Shown here: piece after piece, positions 21,231 to 34,736 of the stretch
Layout of the letters: the number at the start of each line of letters is the position of its first letter
Numbering within the stretch: position 1 is the stretch's first letter
Assembly: GCA_019022495.1 (NCBI GenBank)
Contig: JAFEKR010000013.1
Span: 992,001-1,056,000 of the forward strand
Reading direction: 5' to 3'
Length of the DNA: 64,000 bases
Source of the DNA: Epichloe hybrida
Lineage: Eukaryota > Ascomycota > Sordariomycetes > Hypocreales > Clavicipitaceae
Notes under the pieces: generated by a model
Told to the model about the DNA's origin: nothing
Seen by the model: the letters and a program-made list of their open reading frames with translations, nothing else
The model's database searches: none
Translations under genes and position numbers: made by a program

Positions 21231-22560
21231 ATAAGTGTGTCCCTTATGCTTTTTATTAAGCATATTAGCTTTTATGTTCTAGCTATTTATAAATAGTAGT
21301 AATAGGTATAATTACTTAATCCTAAAGTTATTAAGAAGTTAAGTAACCTAGAGCATTAAGAGGCTAGTTAGCATAAGGTTAATAAATTTAGCTTTTATAA
21401 AGCTAAGAGCTATAAGAGTTTATTTCTTTAATTACTAAAGGATATATCCTCTAGTAAGGGTTATAATATACCCTATAGTTAAATATCTTATATCTAGGTT
21501 ATTAGTAAGAGAGGTATTACTAAATCCCTTTACTTAAAGCATTAATTTAGGGTTTAAAGAACTATATTCTCTAAGAATAATTCCTAAATTATTTACTCCT
21601 ATAAGGTATTACTAAAGGTATTTCTTAAGATCTATATATACTTACTTTAGTGTAGAATTTACACTATAAAGTTAATTAACTATAAATATAATATTAGGTT
21701 ATATAAATACTAAAAGCTAGTTAAAGCTTCCTATATGTTTTGCCTAGTTAAAGAGGTTATAAACTATATTAAGCTCTTTTTAATTAGCTAGAATAATAGT
21801 CTTTAGAAGCTAGGGAATATTTAAAGTATTAAGGTTATTAATATTAAATTTCTTTATAATAGTCTATATATAAAGCCTTTAGTAAAGAAGTATAGTATAG
21901 TTAGTATAGTTATAAATAAATTTAATACTAAGGAATAGCTTAATATTGCCTAAATGCTTTAATTTATAGTGTTTCTATAATTCCTTAATAATATTTATAA
22001 TAATTATAAGGGTCTTTTTTATAATGATTATATTATCTATATATAGGAGAAGTATAATATTATTATATTAAAAAATATAAAGTTTACTTAATAGTCTCTT
22101 AAAGCCTTATTATTTAAGTTCCTTAGTAATATTATTTAGCTACTAAAGAGAAAAAATAAGTAAGCTATAAAGAGCTCTTTTAAGCTTATAGACTTTAGTT
22201 ATACTATTAGAGTAGCTATAAGGTTATTTAATATAGATATCTCCTTATACTTTAGCATTAAGGAAGGTATTTATAATATTATATTACTACTAATTATAGT
22301 TAAAGGTAGTAATAAGTATATAAAATACTTATAAAGAAACTAAGTATATTACTACTATATAAAGGTTCTTATTACTAAAGACCTCTAGATTCTAGTCTTC
22401 TCTTATACCTATTTTACCTTTAAATAGAGGTTATAATTAATTAGGTACTTTATAGTATAAACCTATTAGCTATTAAAGATCTTTATATCTTTAGGAGTAA
22501 AGACTAAATCCTAGTAGTTTTTTTTATAGATTTTAAGGAGTTCCTTCTTTTTAGTAAGTC
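21231..22560 (+). pseudogene. RIP-degraded plus-strand coding remnant, unrecognised
   Basis: In the frame whose codons start at 21231, long stretches of plausible protein are interrupted only by TAA/TAG codons, as expected of a RIP-mutated ORF. Lys/Leu/Ile-rich segments follow each other for over 1 kb. I could not match it to a transposase or polyprotein. It may be a DNA-transposon or retroelement protein; the call of a coding remnant is itself uncertain. Confidence 0.3.
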
Positions 22561-22599
22561 TTTAGACTTCTAAGAGATTAATCTATTAACTCTTAGGCC

Positions 22600-24599
22600 T
22601 TTAGGATATTTAGTTAATTATTAATCTTATTATCTATTACAAGAAAACTAACTAAATAACTAAATCTATTGCCATAAGGCATTTTATTTAAACCTAACGT
22701 TAAATATAACACTTAGCTAAGCTAGCTAACAAACCTATAACCTTTCCTCTATTCCTTTTAATAGGCATTTATAGAGATAACCCCCCCTCTGCCCTTACTC
22801 TCTTTTTCCCTTATTATAATTAACTATAATAGTCTTTATACCTCTATATATAATACCCTAAGCATAACTATTAAAGGATAAATTACTAAGGCGATTATAA
22901 CCCCTTTCCTATGCCCTTATAAGAGATTAGAAAGAATCCGCTAAGCTAGATCCTAAGACTACTATATAGTCTAAGCTTAATAATTATATTATAGGATTTA
23001 TTAACCTTAGTAAACGTTAAGGTTAGAGAGATAATAACCTTTAGGAATTATTTAAAGAGGACTTTAAAGGTTAGTTAAGGGATACCTTTAGACAGGCCTC
23101 TAGTGAAATCATATAGGAGCTCTAAAGCTCCTTACAAGATAGTGGTGTTTACGTTCCCTAAGCTTTTTTAACTATGGCTGCCTTATAGCAAGTGATTTAA
23201 GAAGAGAGAAAATTGCTATAGCCTAAGACTAAAGACCCTAAAGACCTTAAGGACTAAGCTAAGGCATTAATTAAAGAGATTATAGCTAATATTATAATCG
23301 GAGAGATTGTAACTAATGCTTTAACCAAAGCTTTAATTAAAGAGATTATTACTAAGGGGATGCTAATTAAAGCATTCTTCGCAGAGGAAAAGATCTAATA
23401 AGCCACTAAACGCGAGGATTATTAAGACCTTAAGGGTTAATAACAAGTATCTAAACCTAAGGATTGTTAAGGGTAATCACGTAAAGATTATTAAGACCTA
23501 ATGCTTATAGACCTAATGCCTATATGCGATGTTAAATAACGCGTTAAGATAGAAAGTCACGAGGGGAATAACACATTGTGAGGTCTATCGCGTACGCATA
23601 TATCATAGATATATACGTCACGTACTTATGTAAGCTTATTCCTACCTATTGTAGTTAATTCAGACTATTAGCATTAAGGAGGCACAAGACCCTCAAGCTC
23701 TTTAATCTTAAGACTCTTGTTAAGGCATGAGACCCTTACCCTCAAGACCTTTATTAACTTAAGCGGAGCTACGGTTTGGGTTAAAGGCTAGATAACAAGA
23801 CTAACTAACTGGATAACAAGACTAACTAACCAGAAGAACTAATAACTAAGCTAATAAGAGGCTTGCATCTATTATCGGTATTCACTTGTGTTCATTTTGA
23901 TTTTTATTGCGTTTTTAAGCCCCTTTAAACCTACAGATTGATTTAACCTATGAGGTTAGATTTAACTTATAAGGTTAGGCAAAAGGGAGGATTAACTAGA
24001 CTAGATTAAAGCGACTAGGTTAATTAGAATAACTAAGGCCGCGATAGCCAATCAGAGCCATGGATTCCTATAAAGGGATTCACTTATGTACACTTTCCTT
24101 TAATCTGATTTTTATTGCGTTTTTAGGCTCCTTTAGCCACGAAGAAAAGAGAGACTACTAGTGTGGCTTCCTTTAGACCTTCGGACAATAGATAGATAGT
24201 CTGACCGTAGCTAAAGAGTGGAGTTACTAAAGGGATGCACGCGATGTAATTAGATATATTATAAACTACCTTACTTTATTAGTAGTAGTACTACACTATA
24301 GCCTTACTTTTCCCCCTTTTTACTTACCTTCTCTTCTAGCTAAATTCCTCTTCTTCTCTCTTTTCTTTTCTCTCTTAGTTATTAGCTATTATTAACTTCA
24401 TTAAATTCAACCTCTTTGCACTAGTGCAACGTTCCTTGGTGTAACTAACATTATCTCTAATAGCTAAAATGCAAACTACTAGGTTATATATAGTAAACTT
24501 TAATATCTTATTATATTTTAAAGTATTGCACTTTATTATAATATATGATTCTTTATTGCAGTAGTGATAATAATTTAACTAGTAGCCTCTCCCTAATAT
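22600..24599. other. Patchy, lightly mutated segment of repeat origin
   Basis: Parts of this stretch keep CG and CA dinucleotides (for example about 23080-23190 and 23530-24230), so mutation is uneven. A duplicated motif with GATAACAAGACTAACTAAC occurs at about 23799-23840. The part at about 24000-24236 is repeated in inverted orientation near 49290-49497. A TGTGAGGTC start near 23577 could be an LTR edge, but I found no partner. Confidence 0.35.
24000..24236 (+). repeat. Repeat unit, inverted copy at 49290-49497
   Basis: The reverse complement of this segment aligns with 49290-49497, sharing for example CTAGTAGTCTCTCTTTTCTT and CCTTAGTTATTCTAATTAA. The copy here has more CG, so it is less mutated. 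Both probably derive from one dispersed element in opposite orientation. Confidence 0.65.
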
Positions 24600-26356
24600 T
24601 ATATTTATTTTAAAATAGCACTCCTTATCTAGATTAAATAGACCTATGTAATTTACCTAATAAGTTCGCTATTAATATTAAGGATAGTTACTATACTTCT
24701 CCTTAAGTAGCTTTACTATGTTAATTTCCTTTGCTACCTAGGCTATAACTATGATTTTTAGCTCCGCTAGTTATTTTATTAGATCTTCTATTTAATCTTA
24801 GTATTTAGCTAATCTAGGGGCCCCTTATTATCCTATGTTAGTATTAAATAAGATAGTCTTCTTAGCTTACTTATTTAAATTACCTAGGGCTAAGCAATTC
24901 TTTTAAGTGGCCTAGTAACTATTAAAGGTAGCTTAATTAAATAGTGTCTATATCTTAAAGCTAAAGTCTTTCTTGCCTAAAGCATAATTTTCTATATTAG
25001 CAAATTCTAAGTCCTTATTCTTAAGCTCTAGTTATATATAAATATATATGTTAAGTGCTATCTAAAGTGATTTATATTATATAACTAAGATTTCTTTATA
25101 AGTGAACCCCTTTCTATTTATAAAGCTTAAGATTAAGTGTTCTAGTAAGGCCTTATAGATATAATTAGACTAGGTTATTATAGTTTTCTATCCTATTAGG
25201 TTTACATTAGATATTAAAGCATAATGCTTTTATAACTAGTAATAGGTTTCCTTAATAGTCTTTAGCTATATTAAATTTAGGTCTTTAAGTTATTCTCTAG
25301 CGTTTTCTATTTAATCCTAGGTAGTTATATTAAACTATAAGAGTATCTTTTCCTTAGACTCCTTCTAAGATTATAATATAGTTAGTATCTTAACTACCTA
25401 TTAGAGCTTTAGGTTAATATTACGCTTAAGTATCTTATGCTAATTTGCTTTAGGAATACCTATTACTTTTATCTTTACCTTAAAGTCCTTAATAAAATTA
25501 GCTATATTTTCCCCTAAAACTACTAAATATTATACCTATTTACATAGTAATAAGGGAAGTTTAACATACTATTATTTCTCTAAGAAGCTTTATAAAGGTT
25601 TTTATATTAAGCTCTCTAAGAGATCTAGGTGTCTTGCCTTTATTATTAGGGTCTTTACCTAAATAGTTATTAAACTAAGTTTAAGCTAGGCTAATAACTA
25701 TCTTAGGATTAAGTAATTCCTAACTAGTAACTAGGGTACTAGGTAATAGTAAGTCCTAAAGGTCCTTTAGGTAATTTAGGTGTTTACTAGGTCTTACTTT
25801 ACTTAGCTATTAGGAGTAAGATAGTGTAAGGTTAAATATAGGCTTAGTAAAAAGTGCTTTTAATTAATCTTATAAAAGAGTAATTACTTAACTAAACATT
25901 ATAATACTAGTAAGAATTTCTTAAAGAAAGACTTTTAATAAGGTAGTATTTATAGTAATAAGTAACCTATAAGTAAAGGCTACTAATATAATTACATAGC
26001 TTTTTATAATAAGCTATAAGACCCCTATATATAGCTAAATAATAGCAAAATTAGCTATAGGCCCTAAGATTAAATAGTTTATAATGCTAGGTAGCGCTTT
26101 TTATTCTAGTGCCTTATATTTAGAGACTTTTAGCAAAGGGTTAATAGTTTAGCTAGTGTTTATAAGGTATACCTCTAAACTATCTAGTCTCCTTTTCTAC
26201 GCTTTTATATAACGCTAGTTTATATTCTTAGCTTACCTTAGTTTAGCATGCTTAGCTAGCTTTTCCTTTACACTATAACTATTATAGAGGTTAGGTTAAG
26301 GCTTTAGATCTATGTCTTAGTGTAAGAAAGGTAAAATAAAGGGAGTCTTTACGTAG
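24600..26356 (-). pseudogene. Retrotransposon-like coding remnant on the minus strand
   Basis: On the minus strand around 26000-24600 a Lys/Gln/Leu-rich, gag-like reading can be followed through many TAG/TAA stops. No zinc knuckle or pol motif was identified. It lies just outside the left LTR of the large Ty3 element and ends at its TSD, so that element appears to have landed in it. Confidence 0.3.
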
Positions 26357-26361
26357 GTTAG

Positions 26362-26558
26362 TGTTACGTGCAGGTTTGGCACGATGTGAGGCAAATCCGT
26401 TAGAGGGGCTAACAGATTTACTATTATAAAGTTATACTAAGTTTACTATAAGAGCTACTATTAGGTATAAGGTAAGATATCTAAAGAAAGTTAATTCTTT
26501 TTATCTAGAGTCTAAATCTAGTCTTATATACGCTTATATTTAGCTTCGCTATATAATA
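26362..26558 (-). repeat. Left (3') LTR of the large Ty3 element
   Basis: 197 bp, starting TGTTACGTGCAGG and ending TATAATA, the RIP-altered form of CGTAACA. It is preceded by the target duplication GTTAG. This copy keeps its TG start but has lost its CA end by C-to-T change. Confidence 0.9.
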
Positions 26559-27949
26559 AGTGCTAGGCATGCCTTAAAAGATAACTATCCTAGTTAAAGG
26601 TAGTTAGACTATAACTAGATTTATACTTTACCTAGCTAAGTAAATTAATGAAAGATTATCTATTAAAATCACATAAAAGAAAAATTTAGAATAGCTATTG
26701 CCACGTATTATAATAACTTTTTAGCGCCCTATATTCCTTAATAAGTCCTCTAGAATTATTATATTAAATAATATATTTAATCTTTCTAAAATTAATTTTC
26801 TATTTATTACCTTTCTATTTTCTATTACTAATTTCCTATTATTTAGTAAATTCTTAAGTTTTATTATACTAACTATTTCTATTCTAATTTAGTCTAAATT
26901 CATTCTCTTAGTCTAGTAAACTAGTAAATCTATCTAGCTTTTAGCAAATTCTTAAATTCTATTATACTATTTATTTCTATCCTAATTTAGTCTAAATCTA
27001 TTTTCTTAATCTAGTAAACTAGCGAATTTATCTATCTCTATTACTTTAATAATTAGTAAGGGTAAAGTTAAAGATACTATTTATCTTTACATTACTACTA
27101 TCTTTAATTTATCTAATAATATAGGTAGCGTTTTATTTAGGCTAGGTAAGACTAGTATTACTAGTGCTCCTTATTATAAAACTATTTAGTTCTTTACTAT
27201 TTTACTAGGTAGCTTAAGCTTCTTTATTAGCATTAGTAATAGTGCTATTTCCTCCTATAGATATTTATTACTTAATCTTAGTATTATTTAGTGTTCTTTG
27301 TCTTATAGGGTGTTAAATTTACCTAAAACTAGTGTTATTAAAGACTGATTTTTCTTACTTAGTATTAATAGTAAGCCTATTTTACCTTATAGTTACCTAT
27401 TACCTAAATTTAGTGTTACCTAAGCTAGTGTTACTAGAGTTAGCATTACTAGTGTTAGTATTACTAAAGCTACTCTTACTTTCCTAGCATATTCTTTATG
27501 TCTTTTTTACTTCTTTATTAGCTTATTAATAGTTATTACCTAATTCTATATCTTTTTAATATCTCTATTACTATATTAGCTAGAGTTATAATCTTTTCCT
27601 TATACTTATCCTTTTAAACTATACTTTATTTTAAAGTATTAATTTATTTATTAAATTTAATTAGTGTCTTACTTATATTAAGTTTAGTAATTCTCTCTTT
27701 CTAGTCTTTTAATATATCTAATATCTTTAAAAACTTATCTTAGACTACTATTGCCTCCTTCTATGTTAAAGTTTAGTTAGTAAACCTCTTTTACTAAATC
27801 CTTTACTATTATATACGCTTTATTTACTTATCTTCTAGTGTCTTTAAATCCTTTCTTTACTTAGTTAACTTAATTAACTAGGTTATTAATCTTGCTTTAC
27901 TTATATTATTTACTCCTTTCCTTATCCTTCTATAATTCTAATAATTTTT

Positions 27950-28990
27950 ATATTAACTCCTTCTTTATACTAATGTAAAGTAATTTTGCTTATCTAATGC
28001 TAGCTAAAGCGCCTGTAATTATAGTATTTACTACGCTATATTTATTAGTAAAATAAAGAGCTAAAAGATTTACTTATAGTAGTAAAGATAATATACTATT
28101 ATATATAGCTATTTACTATCTATATTTAACTATTATGCTATTATAGAAAGCCACTACTACTATTTTTACCTAGCCCTTTACTTTTCTTATTACTTTACAT
28201 TCTATTAGATTAATAGTAATCTAATATATAGGCTTTCTTACCTATCTTACTATAGCTTATTTTATAATTAATATAGCCTTTTATTCTTTAAATATAGTGA
28301 AGATTTATATAATTACGTTTTACTATAATATAAAATACATATCCTTTAAGTTAACTTCTAATCTATTAAACACTATTATAGTGCCTTTAAGGGCAAATTT
28401 ATATGCGTAAGCCTATATTACATGTTTAATGTCCTAATTACTATTCTTATAACCTAATTTAGTGTGTTTAAACTTACTAAAACTAACTCCTTTAATGCTT
28501 TTTCCTTTATATTTTATATTAAATTCTTTTATTACTCTTTTATATACTACTATACTAATATTAGGCATTAGTATTTAAGCATTAGTTCTAGATCTAGGCT
28601 TCCTAGATCTAAGGAATAATAGCTTAAAATTAAGGTTTACAATTTATTTATAAACCTATAATAGTCTAATAATATACTTAGCAGGTATATTACTAATATT
28701 ATTATTTATCTTACTTTCTATATTCTTATATTTACCCTTAGTGCCCTTAGCTTTAGTTTTCTTATTACTTTTAGGTTTAGACTCTAGTTTAAGACTATCC
28801 TTAGTAAGGTTAAATCTTACCTTATTACTATTATTTTTATTTAATTTATTAGTAAAATCCTTATTCTTTTAATTTACTTCTATTTTCTTTAGTTACTCTT
28901 ATCTTATAACTCTTATATAATTATCTATAATTAAATCTTCTATTACTTATTTACATTTCCACTGCTTTATATCTAAATCTAACTTTATAC
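27950..28990 (-). pseudogene. Unrecognised ORF remnant between integrase and LTR of the large element
   Basis: Downstream of the integrase in element orientation, a minus-strand frame reads as Lys-rich protein for about 340 codons with only RIP-type stops. One part is rich in Lys, Asn and Ser, followed by hydrophobic beta-like segments. I do not recognise a chromodomain, envelope or RNase H. It could be an additional ORF of the element or a further nested repeat whose edges I could not find. Confidence 0.35.
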
Positions 28991-29176
28991 TTATAAAGTT
29001 ATTATTATTATTATTACCTTACTCCTTAGTATTAACTATATCTTAAATAGCCTTTACTATATTAATATTTTTATTATATCCCTCTATTAATTATAATAGT
29101 ATATTTAATTTATCCTATCTTATTCTTAGTTTATCTAAATACTACTACTATTATAACTATATAATTTATTATATAA

Positions 29177-29573
29177 TCGCGATGGATCGCAAATATCGCA
29201 GACCTAGATCCCGTTATCTAGGTTCCGGCTTCGATATCGTTAAATTCGTTAGTATCGTTAGCATTGTCAATATCATCGTTTTTATCGTTATCATTAGCTT
29301 CGTCATCGAGACCGTCTTTTCCGTCGTTTTGGGGTGTTGTTTTTCCCCCGACAAAGTAACTAGTAATCCTATAATAAAATCTATTAAGATTTCTGCCTAT
29401 AGTTACCGTGGTATTAGCAAGGATTTAAGGCTTCTATATAGGCAATTGTCAGGAGCGCAGAGATACGCCAGAAGGGTCGTCTATTCGCATACTGCTTCTA
29501 TCATGGGCGGCTGAGTACATGAGATCGTCGGATGCTCGTACGGAATTCGCAAAGTCGCTGCCCCAGGAAGTGT
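29177..29573. mobile_element. 397-bp CpG-bearing insertion with 12-bp flanking duplication
   Basis: The 12-mer TTTATTATATAA occurs at 29165-29176 and again at 29574-29585, exactly flanking a segment that, unlike its surroundings, is full of intact CG, CA and TG. It is composite. The left half, on the minus strand, reads as an Asp/Asn-rich acidic stretch. The section at about 29355-29449 closely matches integrase-region DNA of the Ty3 element at about 53327-53416. The right end (about 29450-29573) is unique here. There is no inverted terminus and no poly-A. The simplest reading is a patchwork inserted after the host element was RIP-mutated. A 110-codon plus-strand frame inside has no supporting feature. 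Confidence 0.65.
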
Positions 29574-31229
29574 TTTATTATATAAAATTTAAATATATCT
29601 TTAGCTAATTCTAATGTTTTACCTAACTTAAATAGTATTTAAAGAACTTCTTCTCTTTATAATAGGTTATAGTTCCTAGTTTTACTAAAAGCTTATCTAT
29701 TTACCTAATATATTTAGCTCTTTCCCTATTAGTAATGGATTATTACTATACTAAATTAGTAACTATAAGCTAACCTAATAGTTAATTTTATTATATTAAA
29801 GCTAGGATTTAAATATAAAGGTATCTTACTTATATTTACTTATAAAGTGTTTAATCACGTATATTAACCTTATTATTAAAATAAATAAAATCTAGTATAG
29901 CTTCTAGGTTATAGTATAAATTTATATAATATCTATAAAGCTTATATTTAACTTCTAGTATAATATTTTTATGTTTAACTTAATATTTCTTATAGTTATT
30001 ATAATTCTATATTTCCTATAGTAAAATTAATTCTATTTCTTATAGCTTTTAGAAAACTTTATAACTTATATTATTATCTTTAGGCTTAGAGACTATTAAG
30101 TAAAGATAGAACTAAGATAAATTTAACTATGCTTCTATTAGATTTAACTATATATAGGTAATAGTGGTATTAAGGGATAATATAAAGTAAGAGTATAGTA
30201 AGCTTCCTTTAGTTAGCGTAAAAGAGTAATATATATAAGAGGGTCTAGCCGCTTTAATTTATTCTATTAAATCTAGCTGTTTACTATTCACTTTTTTCTT
30301 TTATTATTACTATTCTATAGGCAAATTAAGGCCTTTCTTTATGTATTCCCTTTGCTAATTAATTAGGTTTTTCTTAAGGTAGTCTTTTACTATCTTAGCT
30401 ATATTAATTTATATTTTACTTTTAGCTATTTATTAATTATCTTTAGCTATGTATTCTTTCTATCTAATAAGGAATTTTACCGTTATTATTTTAGTCTATT
30501 TAAAAATCTTAACCTAATAACTATAAATTCATTTAATCTCCTAATAATTTGCTTCCTTTAGATTATTAAATATAATTAGTAGTAAAGCTAGTTTTTCCCT
30601 ATTAAATAAATTCTTTCCTTATACTAGTTTCTATATTTATATTACTAATACTACTAGATAAACTTAAGAGTCTAAAGGGAAATCTAACTAATATGCTAAT
30701 AGGTTTACCTTTTCTAGTACCTTATATAGCCTTACTCTCTATAGTAACTATTTTTTCTTAGGCTTACTAGGTAACTTATATTCCTTATATAATTATAAAT
30801 ACACTATATCCCTTATATTAATATTAACTAGTTTATAATAATTATTATACTAAATCTTAGTAAGGGTAGTAGCTATTATAATTACTAGCTAAGCCTTATG
30901 CTAGTATAACTTCTATAATACTACTATATTATTTACACTAGCCTTAGTGTTAGTTATGTTATTTAGAGAAAGAAAATTAATAATACTTAGAGAGTGAAAT
31001 CTATATAATAGCTTATTAAGCGCTTGCCTTATGCTTATTACTATAGTGTTATTTAGTTAATACTATAGCGCTAGAAGTAATAATATTTACACTATATCTA
31101 GGTCTATTACTATATAATATTAAATTATAATTATTACTATCTAATTTTTTCTCTTTACTATTCTATCTATTTAGGGATAGTATACTATACCTATAAGAAG
31201 TCTAACTCCTATATATCTAAATATCTCTT

Positions 31230-31330
31230 TTTATATATTAGATATAAATTTTAGGTCTTTATTGCTAATAATTTACCTTAGTAATCCCTAATTTGCAATA
31301 TATAGCGCATAAAGAAGTAATTTTACCTAG
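31230..31330 (-). pseudogene. Integrase fragment of the large Ty3 element
   Basis: The minus strand reads GLLR.IISNKDLKFISNI.KEIF, the RIP-altered form of the integrase core stretch around the second catalytic Asp (ISDRDPKF in Ty3/gypsy elements). Related sequence extends on both sides within about 30-32 kb. No intact ORF remains. Confidence 0.7.
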
Positions 31331-32899
31331 ATTTCTACTAGGTATATAGTATGCCCTAGTATTAGAAAAGTCCTTTTACTCAATAGGTAATTTACTAGGC
31401 ATAATAAATTATAAATTATATATCCTTCTATTTGCTATATTGTGTTTATAGCTAATACTTCTAGTATATCTGTTATAAAATTAAGTAAAATTATATAAAA
31501 AGGCATTAGTTTTAACTATAAAGGTTATAACTCTTTTAGTGATTTTAAGTAATTAATTATATTCTCCTAATATACTATGTAATAAGCTATATAGTTATAA
31601 ATCTATTAGCTTATTTATAGGAAACACACTAATTAAAGCTTTACTACTATCCTAGTAATTCTAAAATATTACTGTTTATTAAAAACTAGTTATAGTATAA
31701 ATTTAACCTCTATTATTAGAATATAAAGATAGAAAAACCTATCTTTACTATAATAGTATAATAAACTATCCTTATGTAAATCCTATTTATATAGGGGAAT
31801 TTTTAGTTTAATCTAGGCATTCTTTACTACTTATCTCTCTTAGTATACTCTTATAGCTATAATAATTTAGCTAAACTTTTAGTTAGATTAATACCCTTAG
31901 ATAATTCTAGCCTTAAGGTTATTATTAATTATCGTAGTTATAATATATTCTTTAGTGGTAAAATATACACTCGCGTCTAGTTTATTATATTAACTTTTTT
32001 ACGCTACTTCCCTATAGGTTACCTTTACTAGTAACCTTAAAAGTGTATCTAGCACTATATTTAGCACTTCTAGTATATATATTACTTTTAAGTTAAATTA
32101 TAATAGATAATTCATAACCTTAGCTAATTTTAGATTAGCCTTATCTAAATCTATTATTAATAAAGAGGTATATTTAATAATGCCTTTTACTAGAGAATAG
32201 TTAGTTAATACATTAACTACCACGTTATTAGATTAAACTATTTTTTAGAGCTTCCTAATACTTTATATAATTATAGCTACTTTTGCTTTAGTTAAACTAT
32301 ATTATTTCTTAACACTTAATATTACCCTTAAAAGAAATAGGATTAGCTATATTTAGTTACTCTTAATATCCCTTCTAGAAATGCTTTAACTATCCTATTC
32401 TTTTTATAATTAGAACACGTATAAACTAAATCCTTCCTTATAGGTATTAATTTTAAGGAAAAGTAGCTTTTTTAAATTATAATACTATAGGGTTTATTTC
32501 TTACTTAAGAATGTTTTAATTTCTTTAAAAGCCTTTTTCTCCTCCTTAGTTAGTAAAAATATCTTTTATTATATTAATCTTTTCTATACTAGCTTTAAGA
32601 TACTAGTGATTTTCTTATTCTTATTATAAAACTCCTTTAATAACGCTATTTTTTATTCCTATAATAGTTAGATTTATATATTAAACTATAGGATTCTATT
32701 ACAAAGGAAACTAGCTATTCTAATAAAAGTTTTAAGACTTAATAAATTGCTTAGAAAAATTATCTTTTAAAAGGCTTTAAGTCTATTATTAGTGTTAATA
32801 ATTCTATTACTATTTATAATAAAACTAAGTAATTAAATAGCTAGGTAACTAATAAAGGACTTTTTTATAGTAATTATTATCCTATTTTCCTTAAGGATT

Positions 32900-33330
32900 T
32901 TAAGTATAATATTAAGGTAAACTAAATGCTCCTTAATACTATCTAAAAATATAATAATATTGTTAATATATACTTATATAAAATGTTTGTATTTTTAGAA
33001 TAATTTATCTATAAATTATTAGGTAAAAGTAAGGGAATTCTTATATCCTATTAAAGCTATATTTAATGCCTTAAGGCCTTAATTTAATATAACTACTATG
33101 CGTGCCTAGTGGTCTCTCCTAACTAGTAATTAGTGAAAAAATCCTATTCTATTAAATAAAGAATAAACCTCCTTACTATAGGTATTATCTATAATATCAC
33201 TTTAGTCTAGTAAAGGGTATATATCTAGTATTACTATATTATTAAGTAGTCTTATATTAATTATAACTTTTCCTTTCCTTTTCTAACTAGTTTCTCACTA
33301 GACTATAAACACTAGACACACTATAGCTAC
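32900..33330 (-). pseudogene. Reverse transcriptase fragment of the large Ty3 element
   Basis: The minus strand reads through the palm and fingers of a Ty3/gypsy reverse transcriptase, for example VYSLFNRIGFFH and a catalytic box YINNIIIF at about 32941-32972. The box would be Y-V-D-D in an active enzyme, so both aspartates have become asparagine by G-to-A change. Several in-frame stops are present. Confidence 0.8.
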
Positions 33331-33579
33331 TAGCTTATCTAAGTATATTATCTTCCCTTTTAGGTAAAGTTTATTATATACTTTATTAAGTTTGCTTATA
33401 TCTTAGCTACCTAATCTATAAGGTCTAATTAGCTTTATTTAATGCTACCACCTATTAATAAAATTAATCCTTATTTTCTTATCCTTAGGTATAAGAATAA
33501 TGCCTTTATCCTAATAGATATTATATTTATTAGAAAGCTAGATAAATTTGCTTGTGGCTTTATAGTTAATATTAGTAAT

Positions 33580-34335
33580 TTACACTTTAAATTTATTAGT
33601 AATATATAGAATCTCTTCTAGATATAGAATCCTATATAATAACACTCCTATATTAACTTTCTTTAGGTTAAGCTTATTCTTTTTCTTATTAGATTTATTG
33701 CTATCCTTATCCTTATTTTCTATTTTCTTTATAATATCTTTACTAAAATAAGTATAATACGTAAAAGAGTTATTAATCACGTAGTTAGCATTAACTTTAC
33801 TAGCTACTATTAGCTATATAACCTTTTTATACTTATAGATTATAATGGTTTTATTAGTTAGGTTATAGGTAATTATTTGCCTTTAGCTAGTATTACTAAA
33901 TAAAGCATTAGGAAAATATTCTAAATATAACTATATATAATACACACTTATTTCCTAATTTCTTTATATTACTTTCTAACTAACTAGTACATATACTAAT
34001 GCTTTTAGCAGAATTAATACTATTTATATAGTAACTACCCTCTAATAAGAAACTTTAGTAGCTAGCCTAAAAATCTTTGCTAGTACTATTATACTATAGA
34101 CTAACTAAAAAACCACCCTAGGGCGTATAAAATTAAGCTTTGCTTTATACTTATAAAGGAAATTTATTCCTAGTAGTAATTTTAGTCCTAGATTTAGTAT
34201 TATATCTGCTATTACTATAAAATATCTAGTGATTTTAGTTCTATAAGCTATCCCTAGAATATAAAAATTAAACATAGCTTTTTTAGTTATAAAAAAGGAA
34301 GACCTTACTCTAGATATAGGCTTAGGTTCTTGCAT
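33580..34335 (-). pseudogene. Retropepsin and linker remnant of the large Ty3 element
   Basis: Two surviving open stretches (33580-33780, 66 codons; 34105-34335, 76 codons) lie upstream of the reverse transcriptase in element orientation. The latter contains LLLGINFLYKYKAKLNF, which resembles the end of fungal retropepsins (usually LLGMDFL followed by a basic stretch). The catalytic DSG region would be just upstream and was not found intact. Confidence 0.6.
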
Positions 34336-34736
34336 TACTTACTTTACATTTAATTTATTTTACTAGAGCTATGCCTTATCCACTAAAATTAATAATATTC
34401 CTAAGTTAAGGCAAATCTAATAACTCTTACCTTTATTATTAAACTTAATGTTAATTTTTAAATATATATTTACTTACTTCCTATTATATTTAACTTCTTA
34501 TAGTCTTATAATAGCCTTAATTACTTATCCTAGAACTAGTTAGTTTAGCTTTATTAAATCTATCCTTATAGTGTTTTTATTTACCTCCTTTTTAATGTTT
34601 TCTATAAAGTAAGTTTTAATAAAATTTAAGTCCTATACTTAGGTTTCTATGTAATTATTCTCTTTAACTTCCCTTTCTTTAGCTATGTAATAACCGCATT
34701 CCTAAAGATAGGTCTTGTGTTATTATCAGAGTATTG

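Noticed and set aside
29182..29514. 110-codon plus-strand frame inside the CpG-bearing insertion
   Set aside because: It spans the join between unrelated segments of a mosaic, including a retroelement piece whose coding sense is on the other strand.
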